DNA of 62,459 nt from positions 1 to 62,459 of the forward strand of contig CAZLDQ010000003.1 in NCBI GenBank assembly GCA_964558295.1. The letters are read 5' to 3'. Origin of the DNA: JBDKTH01 sp964558295 (GTDB taxonomy: Bacteria; Planctomycetota; Planctomycetia; Pirellulales; Thermoguttaceae). Position numbers and translations under genes: made by a program. A model generated the notes under the pieces. The model was not told the DNA's origin and searched no databases. It worked only from the letters and a program-made list of their open reading frames with translations. Below are positions 18,378 through 26,740 of this stretch, one piece after another (positions within the stretch are counted from its first letter, which is position 1; each line of letters begins with the position of its first letter).

Positions 18378-18528
18378 ACATCCCTTGTTTCGTTTTGAGC
18401 ATTTGCGAGCCGCGCGGGGCCAATTAAGGTGAAGATTCGAGTACGAGTAGGCGAGCAACGTTGCGCGGCCGTATAATCGAAGTCCGACGGGTTTGCCGGT
18501 TCTTCTGTCAGCAAGGGAGCAAGATGCC

Positions 18529-19794
18529 ATGGTCGATCGAGAAAAACACGTGGAGCAGGCCTTCACACTGGCCAAAGAGCAGTACGCCGCGTTTGGCGTA
18601 GACGTGGAGCAAGCGATGAAGCAGCTTGCGCGGATCGCCATCTCGCTCCATTGCTGGCAAGGGGACGACGTGCGTGGGTTTGAGAACGTCGGCGGCGACA
18701 TGGGCGGCTTGGCCGTGACGGGCAACTACCTGGGCCGGGCGCGAACGCCGGACGAACTTCGTTCCGACCTGGAGATGGCCCTGTCGCTGATCCCTGGCAA
18801 ACATCGGCTCAACCTGCACGCTTGCTATGCGGAGACGGGCGGCAAACCGGTGGAGCGCAATGCGTTGGAGCCGGCCCATTTTCAAGGGTGGATCGACTGG
18901 GCCAAGTCGCACGACATGGGCATGGATTTCAACCCGACCTACTTTGCCCATCCCAAGGCGGCCGACGGGCTGACGCTGGCCCATTCAGACGAAGGCATCC
19001 GCCGCTTCTGGGTTGAACACGGCATCGCCTGCCGGAAAGTGGGCGAGGCGATAGGCCGACAGCTTGGCACGCCTTGTGTCACGAATGTCTGGATTCCCGA
19101 CGGGTTCAAAGACGTCACGATCGATCGCAAGGGGCCACGCGAGCGTCTACGCAAATCGCTCGACGAGCTGTTTGCCCCGGTAATCGATCCGGCCTTCAAT
19201 CTTGATGCGGTGGAGTCGAAACTGTTTGGCATCGGCTCCGAGACCTATGTGGTCGGCTCCCACGAGTTCTATCTGGCCTATGCGGTGGCGAAGAAGAAGC
19301 TCTTGTGCCTCGATGCGGGCCACTTCCACCCCACGGAGACGATCTCCGACAAGATTTCGTCGGTCCTTCTGTTCCTCGACGAGATTCTCCTGCACGTCAG
19401 CCGGGGCATCCGCTGGGACAGTGATCATGTGGTGATTCTTACGGACGATCTTCGGGCGATTGCCGAAGAACTGGTGCGCGGCGATTTTCTCGGCCGTGTT
19501 CACATTGGTTTGGATTTCTTCGATGCGAGCATCAACCGGATCGCGGCCTGGGTGATCGGCACGCGCTCAATGCTCAAGGCCCTCTTGGGGGCGCTGTTGG
19601 AGCCGCGCGATTGGCTGCGCGAGTTGGAATCGAGTTGGGACTTCACACAACGTTTGGCTCTGGTCGAAGAAGCCAAGACCTTGCCGCTTGGCACGGTATG
19701 GGACTACTACTGCCAGACCCAGGGCGTCCCGGTCGGCATGGGCTGGATGGAAAAGGTCAAGGATTACGAGAGCAAGGTGCTCAGCTCCCGTTAA
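18529..19794 (+). CDS. rhaA: L-rhamnose isomerase
   Basis: A 421-residue enzyme, the normal length for L-rhamnose isomerase (about 418-420), which converts L-rhamnose to L-rhamnulose with a divalent metal. Typical blocks are ISLHCWQGDDVRGFEN near residue 41, HGMGMDFNPT-like metal-site sequence (SHDMGMDFNPTYFAHPKA) near 130, and LCLDAGHFHPTETISDK near 258. ATG 18529 has AGGGAG nine bases upstream. RhaT follows 24 bases later on the same strand. Rhamnulokinase and aldolase genes are not in this window. Confidence 0.95.
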   Translation: MVDREKHVEQAFTLAKEQYAAFGVDVEQAMKQLARIAISLHCWQGDDVRGFENVGGDMGGLAVTGNYLGRARTPDELRSDLEMALSLIPGKHRLNLHACYAETGGKPVERNALEPAHFQGWIDWAKSHDMGMDFNPTYFAHPKAADGLTLAHSDEGIRRFWVEHGIACRKVGEAIGRQLGTPCVTNVWIPDGFKDVTIDRKGPRERLRKSLDELFAPVIDPAFNLDAVESKLFGIGSETYVVGSHEFYLAYAVAKKKLLCLDAGHFHPTETISDKISSVLLFLDEILLHVSRGIRWDSDHVVILTDDLRAIAEELVRGDFLGRVHIGLDFFDASINRIAAWVIGTRSMLKALLGALLEPRDWLRELESSWDFTQRLALVEEAKTLPLGTVWDYYCQTQGVPVGMGWMEKVKDYESKVLSSR

Positions 19795-19818
19795 ACGGTC
19801 TCACAGGATGAACGTGCC

Positions 19819-20928
19819 ATGAACGCAAATCCCTTTCTCGGCGTCTTCTTTCATTGGCTCGGCGGTTTGGCTTCGGCCAGTTTCTATATTCCCTATCGGG
19901 GTGTGAAGAAATGGTCGTGGGAGACCTACTGGCTCGTGGGCGGGTTCTTCAGCTGGATCATTGCCCCCTTCCTCCTGGCTTGGCTCCTGGTGCCCGACGT
20001 GTGGAACGTGATCTGTTCGGCGCCCGCGACGAGTCTCCTTTGGGCTTATATCTTCGGAGCGATGTGGGGGCTCGGCGGCTTGACCTTCGGCCTGACCATG
20101 CGGTATCTGGGCATTGCGTTGGGGATGGCCGTCGCCCTGGGCTATTGTGCGGCCTTTGGCACGCTCATGCCGCCGATCTTCAACGGCGAGCTTTCCACGA
20201 TCATCCAGCAAAGCTCAGGGCAAATCGTGCTGCTTGGGGTGGCGGTCTGCCTGGCAGGTATCGCCGTGAGCGGTATGGCTGGGATGTCCAAAGAACGCGA
20301 GTTGACCGAAGAACAAAAGAAGGCCACGATTCAGGAGTTCAGCTTTGTCAAGGGGATGCTGGTGGCCACCTTCTCCGGCGTGATGAGCGCGTCGTTCGCC
20401 TATGGCTTGGCCGCGGGCAAGCCGATTGGCGACCTGGCCAAAGCCAGCCTGGAACAGCACGGCGGCAATGACCTTTGGCAGAACCTGCCCGTGCTGATCG
20501 TGGTGCTCTGGGGTGGATTTACGACGAACTTCATCTGGTGCGTGCTGCTTAACATCAAGAACAAATCGGGGCACGAGTATCTGTCGCCCGTTTGCACGAT
20601 CATCGACGACTCGAAGGGTTCGCCGGTTGCACGAACCGAATCCGTGCCGCTGGTGTCCAACTACCTCTTTTCCGCCATCGCCGGCACGACCTGGTACCTG
20701 CAATTCTTCTTCTACAGCATGGGCCAGACGCGCATGGGAAAGTACGACTTCTCCAGTTGGACCCTTCACATGGCCAGTATCATTATCTTCAGCACCCTCT
20801 GGGGAATCGCACTGAAGGAATGGAAAGGAACCAGCCGGCGAACGCATGTCCTGATCGCCATCGGCCTAGCCGTGCTGATCAGTTCTACGGTCATCGTTGG
20901 GTATGGCAACTTCCTCAAGGCGAAGTGA
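19819..20928 (+). CDS. rhaT: L-rhamnose/proton symporter
   Basis: A 369-residue integral membrane protein with about ten hydrophobic helices, matching the RhaT family in length and in its opening (NPFLGVFFHWLGGLASASFY, YIPYRGVKKWSWETYW) and in its glycine-rich helices (GAMWGLGGLTFGLTMRYLG near residue 75). It imports L-rhamnose with protons across the inner membrane. It starts 24 bases after rhaA, so the two form a rhaA-rhaT transcript presumably controlled by the divergent AraC regulator. Confidence 0.95.
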   Translation: MNANPFLGVFFHWLGGLASASFYIPYRGVKKWSWETYWLVGGFFSWIIAPFLLAWLLVPDVWNVICSAPATSLLWAYIFGAMWGLGGLTFGLTMRYLGIALGMAVALGYCAAFGTLMPPIFNGELSTIIQQSSGQIVLLGVAVCLAGIAVSGMAGMSKERELTEEQKKATIQEFSFVKGMLVATFSGVMSASFAYGLAAGKPIGDLAKASLEQHGGNDLWQNLPVLIVVLWGGFTTNFIWCVLLNIKNKSGHEYLSPVCTIIDDSKGSPVARTESVPLVSNYLFSAIAGTTWYLQFFFYSMGQTRMGKYDFSSWTLHMASIIIFSTLWGIALKEWKGTSRRTHVLIAIGLAVLISSTVIVGYGNFLKAK

Positions 20929-21060
20929 GTCGACGCAAGCCACGGCGTTTGGTGGTCGCCCAACGGGGACGGAAGTCTTTTGCCACGGCTCGTGGGCCGT
21001 GGGCCGAAGGGCTCCCGCCCCTTCGGTGCATTTGATAAACGTAGCAGCGGAGAAAGGCTC

Positions 21061-22410
21061 TCAGAAGGCCTTGGTCACTCCGGGCACGGCGGCCGGATAG
21101 CTTCCATCGGGATTGGGCTGCGCGGGCGGTTGGGCATCGAAGGCATAGGTCGATGGAGCTAAGCGAACGTCGGACCCAGTGGCTTCGTCCCATGTCAGTA
21201 CCTTGCCCGAATACGTGGCCATCCGCCCCATGACGGCGGTCATGCTGCTGGTCGCGGCGTATTCACCGTCGAGGCGATGCGCGCCGGTTCCGAGGATGCT
21301 CGCCATCAGATTATGGTGTTCTTGCTGGTAGGGATTATCCCCTTGGTAGCCTCGGGCGCGCAGACTCCGTGGGGTCAGAGTCCCCAAGCCCCAGGGACCA
21401 CTGCCCAAGGTGAGCGAACCTTTGGTGCCGTGGACGGTGTCAGACACATGGCTCCAGGTGCCCGGCTGTTGGCGTGCCTGGCAATAGTGACGCCGGTCGC
21501 CTTCGTACTCGAATTCGATCATGTGGTGATCCCAAATATCGCCGTTGCCCGGGCCTTTGCGCACCTCGCGGCCTCCGATTCCGCCGGCGCGGATCGGATG
21601 GGCGTCCATGATCCAGTTGGCCACGTCGATTTCGTGGCAGGTTTGTTCCACGAGATGGTCGCCGCCGAGCCAGCAGAAGATGGCCCAGTGGCGGATCTGG
21701 TATTCCATCTCGCTCATCCCTTCCGGCTTGGTTTGCCCGCTACGGCCTCCGGAAGGCATATTGAAATACGTTCGGACCAGTTGGACGTCGCCCACGGCGC
21801 CGTCGCGGATTTTCTGGATCCCTTCAAGATAGTTTCGCTGATGGCGGCGTTGCAGCCCGACCACCACGGAGAGCTTCTGACGCCGGGCTTCTTCGTTGGC
21901 TTCGACGAGCATCCGATAACCAGGGGCGTCGACGCAGCATGGCTTTTCCATGAAGACATGCTTTCCGGCCTTGGCAGCGGCCAGATACTGCATCGGCCGG
22001 AAGTGCGGCGGGGTGGAGAGGAGCACCAGGTCGACGCCTGCTTCGATCACCTTTTGATACGCGTCGAAGCCGACGAACTTGCGATCGTCAGGCACGTCGA
22101 TCCGTTTGCGCAAGTCGTCGTACTTCGTCAGGTTCTTGAGGCTGTTGTCCAGTCGTTCCGGGAACAGGTCCCCCATGGCGACAAGCTTGACCGGAGCGCC
22201 GGTCAGAAGGGCCTCGCGGCAGGCGCCGGTCCCCCGGTTGCCGCAACCGACGAATCCGATCCGGATCAATTCGTTTCCTGCGGCATGGACACTCCGGGCG
22301 ATGTCCAGCCCGGTAACGCCTGCGCCGAGCGCCGACGCCTGGAGTGATCGGCTCAAGAATGCGCGCCGCGAAGCCTCAGACGATCGATTGGGGAGGTGGG
22401 GACGATTCAC
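21061..22410 (-). CDS. Gfo/Idh/MocA family oxidoreductase with export signal
   Basis: A 449-residue protein. The N-terminal Tat-like signal includes SRRAFLSRSLQASALGAG near residue 15. The Rossmann motif IRIGFVGCGNRGTGA is near 48 and the family motif FMEKPCCVD near 150. GTG 22410 was chosen because AAGGAG lies six bases upstream; an ATG 42 bases further upstream is in frame but lacks a site. It converges on rhaT with a 132-base gap. The C-terminal alpha/beta domain contains CHEIDVANWIMDAHPI near 265. Substrate unknown; its position beside rhamnose genes is suggestive only. Confidence 0.83.
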   Translation of the reverse strand: MNRPHLPNRSSEASRRAFLSRSLQASALGAGVTGLDIARSVHAAGNELIRIGFVGCGNRGTGACREALLTGAPVKLVAMGDLFPERLDNSLKNLTKYDDLRKRIDVPDDRKFVGFDAYQKVIEAGVDLVLLSTPPHFRPMQYLAAAKAGKHVFMEKPCCVDAPGYRMLVEANEEARRQKLSVVVGLQRRHQRNYLEGIQKIRDGAVGDVQLVRTYFNMPSGGRSGQTKPEGMSEMEYQIRHWAIFCWLGGDHLVEQTCHEIDVANWIMDAHPIRAGGIGGREVRKGPGNGDIWDHHMIEFEYEGDRRHYCQARQQPGTWSHVSDTVHGTKGSLTLGSGPWGLGTLTPRSLRARGYQGDNPYQQEHHNLMASILGTGAHRLDGEYAATSSMTAVMGRMATYSGKVLTWDEATGSDVRLAPSTYAFDAQPPAQPNPDGSYPAAVPGVTKAF

Positions 22411-22714
22411 AGCGGGCTCCTTCTCAAGCGTCAAATGATCCCATCCAGACAATAGCGGTTCGCCCTGCTATTATGCTCCCCTCCGAAGCGTCTCGCAAGC
22501 AGTCAGGTCGTAACGGGTGTGCGGAAAATGCGCGGGGCTTGGCCTCAAGCCGGCTCATTGGGTCGCCTCGGCCACGCTTTGACGTCGCCGGAGTTCCGAC
22601 GTAGAGTCGAGATAATCCACGACGTCAAAGGGGCAAATCGCATGCGGGGTGAGACCGACCGCCCGTGCGATTGTTTAGGGGCGAGGAATGCCTCCGCCAA
22701 CAGGAGCCGGAATC

Positions 22715-23098
22715 GTGTACCGCGAAGCCCCAGAATCCGTTCCACCAGCCCTCGATCCGCAGGAGTTGCTTGCACGCTGTCTGGGCAACCTCGACTTCGC
22801 CGAGCGAGTCCTCGCGAAGTTTGCGTCGCGTTTTGATGCGGATCTGGAGGCCCTGGAGGCGGCCGTACGTTCGGACGACGCGGACCAGATTACACTCATT
22901 GCCCATCGCATCAAAGGCGCCTCGGCCAATGTGGCAGCCCATGGGCTGCGTCAACAGGCTGCCGGGATTGAGGAATTGGCCCGCCAACAGGCGTTGACGG
23001 AGATCCCCGCGCAGCTTGCCCAACTTCGCACGGAGTGGGGACGATTTGCCCAGTCCGTGGCGACATTCCGCGCGCAGCCCCAATCGACGAGTCCCTGA
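22715..23098 (+). CDS. Orphan histidine phosphotransfer (Hpt) protein
   Basis: A roughly 127-residue all-helical protein of the HPt family. The phosphoacceptor motif IAHRIKGASANVAAHGL places the active His at about residue 64. The second helix pair (LRQQAAGIEELARQQ) completes the four-helix bundle. GTG 22715 has AGGAG eight bases upstream; ATG 22688 is an alternative with a poorer site. It has no kinase or receiver domain, so it must relay phosphate between other proteins. The hybrid histidine kinase at 26741-32731 on the same strand is the nearest candidate partner. Confidence 0.82.
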   Translation: MYREAPESVPPALDPQELLARCLGNLDFAERVLAKFASRFDADLEALEAAVRSDDADQITLIAHRIKGASANVAAHGLRQQAAGIEELARQQALTEIPAQLAQLRTEWGRFAQSVATFRAQPQSTSP

Positions 23099-23326
23099 GC
23101 CGCCGCTTACCCGCCTTTCTCCGGGCCGGAGCATGTTGATGCCGTGGGAGGCCGCCAGACAGAGAATCGCTACAGTCTCCCTATTCGGTACAACCGGAAG
23201 GCGCCTTTTTTCCCGTCCCATGGGCGTATTGCTTCGCCTCATGCCCTGGGGCAAGGGCAGCCGATGCGACTGAAGATGTCTTTTTTAGCGGTTTTGTCGA
23301 CAACGCCTCCAGGGAAGGTGCGTGGA

Positions 23327-24583
23327 ATGGGTCGAAAGCTGACATTACTCATCGGCTTACTTTTTCTTCTTGCCGGGAGGAATGCCGCGCTGGCCGACGG
23401 CTTGATGCTCAACGGATTGTCGGCTCGTTCGATCGGACGGGGAGGGACGAACCTCGCTTACGCTGACAACGGTGCGGTGTTGTTCGAGAACCCGGCCGGT
23501 GCGGTCAACATCGAGGGAAGCGGTCTGGCCGAGTTCTCGGTCGACGCAATGTTCACGGATTTCCGCTACTCGGATCCGAGCAATAACGCATCGGATCGCG
23601 GGATGATTCCGCTCCCGCAGATTGCGATGGTCCGCAAGAGCGCCGATGGGAATTGGGCCTATGGGTTGGGCCTGTTCGTGCCGGCCGGTTTTTCGGAAAC
23701 CTACGACCTCCAAGGGCCGTTTCCCCTGGTGGGAACACAGCGCTACAAGTCGTTCGGGAGCCTGATGAAGGTCCTGCCGGGAGCTGCCTACCGGGTGAAT
23801 GATCGGCTGACGATTGGTGCAACATTGGGAGCAGGCATCAGCCATGAGGAGTTGGAGGGCCCCTACTTCCTCCAGAACGCCGGTCCGCTTCAAGGGACAC
23901 CGACGTTGTTGGATCTTCAAGCCACCGGGGCGGCCTTGGTCTGGTCGGTGGGGCTTCAATACCAACTGACCGAATCGACGACGCTCGGCCTGACCTATCA
24001 GAGCGACAGCCGCTTTGAACTGCAAGGAACGACCCGCGTTGCGGTCCCAGGATTCGGTGACAGCAGCTTTGACACGGAAATGGATGTGACCTGGCCGCGT
24101 TCGGTGGGGTTGGGAGTCCGCCACGAGCTATGTCCCCACCAGATTCTCTCGGCCGACGTCATCTGGTACGACTGGTCACGCGCCTTCGACAGTTTTGGGA
24201 TTCATCTGCGCAACCCGTCGAATGTGGCGTTTCCGTCGATCGACGAGGAGTTCCCGCTCCGTTGGCACGATACGGCGTCGGTGCGCGTGGGCTATGAGCG
24301 GATTCTAAGCGGCGGTCAGGTCCTTCGCTTCGGGTATGACTACCACCGCAACCCGATTCCGACCGCGACGGCCACTCCATACATCCAGGCAATGCTTGAG
24401 CATGCCTTCTCGATGGGGTATGGCTGGACGTGGAACTCCTGGAGTGTCGATCTGGCCTACATGTTCACCTTTGGGCCCGATCAGGCGGTAGCGGTCAGTG
24501 ATTGGATTGGCGGAGACTTCGACCAGAGTTCCGGCAAGGCGCAAACCCATTGCCTAGCGATCGGGTTGATGCGGCAATTCTGA
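23327..24583 (+). CDS. Outer-membrane transport protein, FadL/OmpP1/TodX family
   Basis: A 418-residue beta-barrel protein. The signal peptide (MGRKLTLLIGLLFLLAGRN) ends near ALA. The FadL N-terminal hatch pattern GLSARSIGRGGTNLAYADNG and VLFENPAG follows, and the protein ends in an aromatic residue (LMRQF), as expected for a barrel. The family moves long-chain fatty acids or other hydrophobic molecules across the outer membrane. ATG 23327 has AGGGAAGG eight bases upstream. The neighbour on the other side encodes a hotdog thioesterase-methyltransferase fusion, a possible lipid-related link. Confidence 0.88.
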   Translation: MGRKLTLLIGLLFLLAGRNAALADGLMLNGLSARSIGRGGTNLAYADNGAVLFENPAGAVNIEGSGLAEFSVDAMFTDFRYSDPSNNASDRGMIPLPQIAMVRKSADGNWAYGLGLFVPAGFSETYDLQGPFPLVGTQRYKSFGSLMKVLPGAAYRVNDRLTIGATLGAGISHEELEGPYFLQNAGPLQGTPTLLDLQATGAALVWSVGLQYQLTESTTLGLTYQSDSRFELQGTTRVAVPGFGDSSFDTEMDVTWPRSVGLGVRHELCPHQILSADVIWYDWSRAFDSFGIHLRNPSNVAFPSIDEEFPLRWHDTASVRVGYERILSGGQVLRFGYDYHRNPIPTATATPYIQAMLEHAFSMGYGWTWNSWSVDLAYMFTFGPDQAVAVSDWIGGDFDQSSGKAQTHCLAIGLMRQF

Positions 24584-24641
24584 ACGACCGCCAGCAGCCC
24601 CCGCGAACGACAATCTTCGCCCGCGGGGGCACTGGCGATTT

Positions 24642-26165
24642 TCAACGTGTCTCGTTGCGGACGAATTCCTCGGCCGGCTGCTGGTGGGGCTTGGCAGGGA
24701 CCTGAGCGTCGACGCCCGGATGGACCAGCCAGCGTTGATCGGCTTCGGAAACCGGCGTCGCCGTATCGCCTGACGCCACGCAGAACTTGTACAACGAGTA
24801 GACCGGGTCCTGTTTGTCTTCAAAAAAGACGTCCGAACCGACCACGTCATGGCAGCGGAGGCCATTGCTGGCCATGAAGTCCTGGATCGAGTCGATGCCG
24901 AAGGTGAACGGTTCGCCGAGCACCTGCATGCCGCGCATGAAGGCCTGCACCTCGCTCGGGAAAGCCTCCGGGGTTTCTACCGCGCGACGATCGACCAGAT
25001 CGACCCAGAGTCGGCTTTCGGGGTGGCGCAACAAGGGGGCCATGCCCTGAAGAATCGACCGAACTTCATCGTCCTGGAAGTACATGCTCATTCCTTCCCA
25101 GGCAATAAAGACCGGGACCTGGCGGTCGGCAAGATCTTTGAGTACGGCGGCCAAGGGCATGCTGCGCAGATCGAGGGGGATTTCGTAGCGCGTTACCCCA
25201 GGCTGGTCCTTGACGGCGAGTTCGCTGAGCCGGTTCCGACGTTCGATCAGGGTTGTGGAGAAGTCCAACTCATAGACGCGCGTCCCTGGCGGCATGTCGA
25301 GACGGAAGGGACGCATATCCCAGCCGACGCCGGCGATGACCACGTCGCGTCCCCCGCGGCCAAGAAACTGCATCATCTCAAGATCGAGGTGCCGCGTTCG
25401 CGCCGCGACCATTCCGGCGAGTTGGGGCGACTTCTCGCAGAATCGCGTGGCCAGCGAGATGCCGTGTTGTCCGGCCATCCGGGCCGCATAGGGGTCGTGG
25501 AAGAGTTTGCCCGTCTCCCGTGCCCGAACGCCGGCAATCAGTTCTGCAGAGGAGGTCAGTTTGAGTTGATAGAGGATATTGACCTTATCCGGGTCGACGC
25601 CGTCGGAGCGCAGCTTCTCCGACTGCCGGGCGAAGTAGGTCAGCTCGGCTTCCGCGACATCGACGTCGCCGTTGCGGAAGGAAATCTTGAGGGTTTCCAG
25701 CACAGGCTTTCCGTCGAGGAAACGACGCCGAATCCGCCCATGCTTTTCCGGCTCCACTTCCGCATACACGGTCAAGTCGCCGACGCTTGGCCGCAGGTAT
25801 TTGATGTCGCCTTTGATCAGCCAAAGCGAGATCGATTTGGAGGAAGAAACCGGATGGACCCCGACCACTGGCCAGCCGAAGATCAGAGAGCCGAGCGCGA
25901 TGCCACCGGTATAATCGGCGGCGAGAAGGAGCGTTGCGGCCTGATGGGTAAAGTGCTGATTCGTCGACTGCGGGTTCAGCGGTAGCCGCGATTCGGTCAG
26001 TCCCGGCTCAACCCGCCGGACTTGCCAGTCCACGAAATCGAGGACGGGAACCTGCTCCCGCAGCAGCGAGGTGAGGACCGCGGGGTTGGTGCGAAACTTG
26101 TGGTCCTCTTCCCAGGAAACCTCGAAAAGCAATACCTCTTGGCCATCAGTCGAATGACATCTCAT
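24642..26165 (-). CDS. Fusion of hotdog thioesterase-like domain and LCM-type methyltransferase
   Basis: A roughly 507-residue two-domain protein. Residues about 25-180 resemble the hotdog thioesterase-like fold (DUF4442/YiiD C-terminal type; TNQHFTHQAATLLLAADYTG near 68). Residues about 205-470 are a leucine-carboxyl-methyltransferase-like SAM domain: VVIAGVGWDMRPFRLD (motif I) near 270, VYELDFSTTLIERRNRL near 290, and FIAWEGMSMYF near 348. The start is uncertain: ATG 26165 is used; 26201, 26246 and a TTG at 26297 are in frame. It converges with FadL and diverges from the giant kinase. Substrate unknown, possibly an acyl-thioester or polyketide-like molecule. The sequence from here to 26740 shows no gene. 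Confidence 0.75.
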   Translation of the reverse strand: MRCHSTDGQEVLLFEVSWEEDHKFRTNPAVLTSLLREQVPVLDFVDWQVRRVEPGLTESRLPLNPQSTNQHFTHQAATLLLAADYTGGIALGSLIFGWPVVGVHPVSSSKSISLWLIKGDIKYLRPSVGDLTVYAEVEPEKHGRIRRRFLDGKPVLETLKISFRNGDVDVAEAELTYFARQSEKLRSDGVDPDKVNILYQLKLTSSAELIAGVRARETGKLFHDPYAARMAGQHGISLATRFCEKSPQLAGMVAARTRHLDLEMMQFLGRGGRDVVIAGVGWDMRPFRLDMPPGTRVYELDFSTTLIERRNRLSELAVKDQPGVTRYEIPLDLRSMPLAAVLKDLADRQVPVFIAWEGMSMYFQDDEVRSILQGMAPLLRHPESRLWVDLVDRRAVETPEAFPSEVQAFMRGMQVLGEPFTFGIDSIQDFMASNGLRCHDVVGSDVFFEDKQDPVYSLYKFCVASGDTATPVSEADQRWLVHPGVDAQVPAKPHQQPAEEFVRNETR

Positions 26166-26740
26166 GCCGTGTTCTCTCATGATGAGTTGGCGGAGTCCCA
26201 TTTGGAAGGTGAACTTCCCTGCCCCGATCACGGCAGCAAGATCCATCGAACGAAGGTGTCCGTCAAAAGGCAACTCGGGAAGTCGGCATCGCGTCAACCC
26301 TGCGTTTCGCCTTCAACTCGAAGCCTTCGCTGCTGCAAAACCCATTGTGATTGTCTTCGGGAACATGTCAATAGAACCCTCCCACAAAGATGCTTCGAAC
26401 GATTTCCCAAGACGGTCCGCGCGAGCACATAACCGATGGAGTCTGCTCATCCTGCCAACAAATCGACTGCGAATTTGCGATTGCCGTTGCGCTCGTGCCG
26501 GCGTTGAGAGCGAACCAGGGCGAAGACGATGCACGAAACGCAATCGCCTGACGCTGGAGTAGGGTTTCCCCATTCGGCATCTCCGGTCCAATCGGCATTT
26601 TCGGAACCTGATCCCCCCTCGTCGCGAGAAAGCTAGACTAGACTGAATAGCCCGAGGGCTAGTTCCGCCGGTTGACGCGGACCGGACGTCGGCCCTCGAG
26701 GCTCGAGTTCTGCGACGGTCTGCTCCAAAGAAGAACACCG

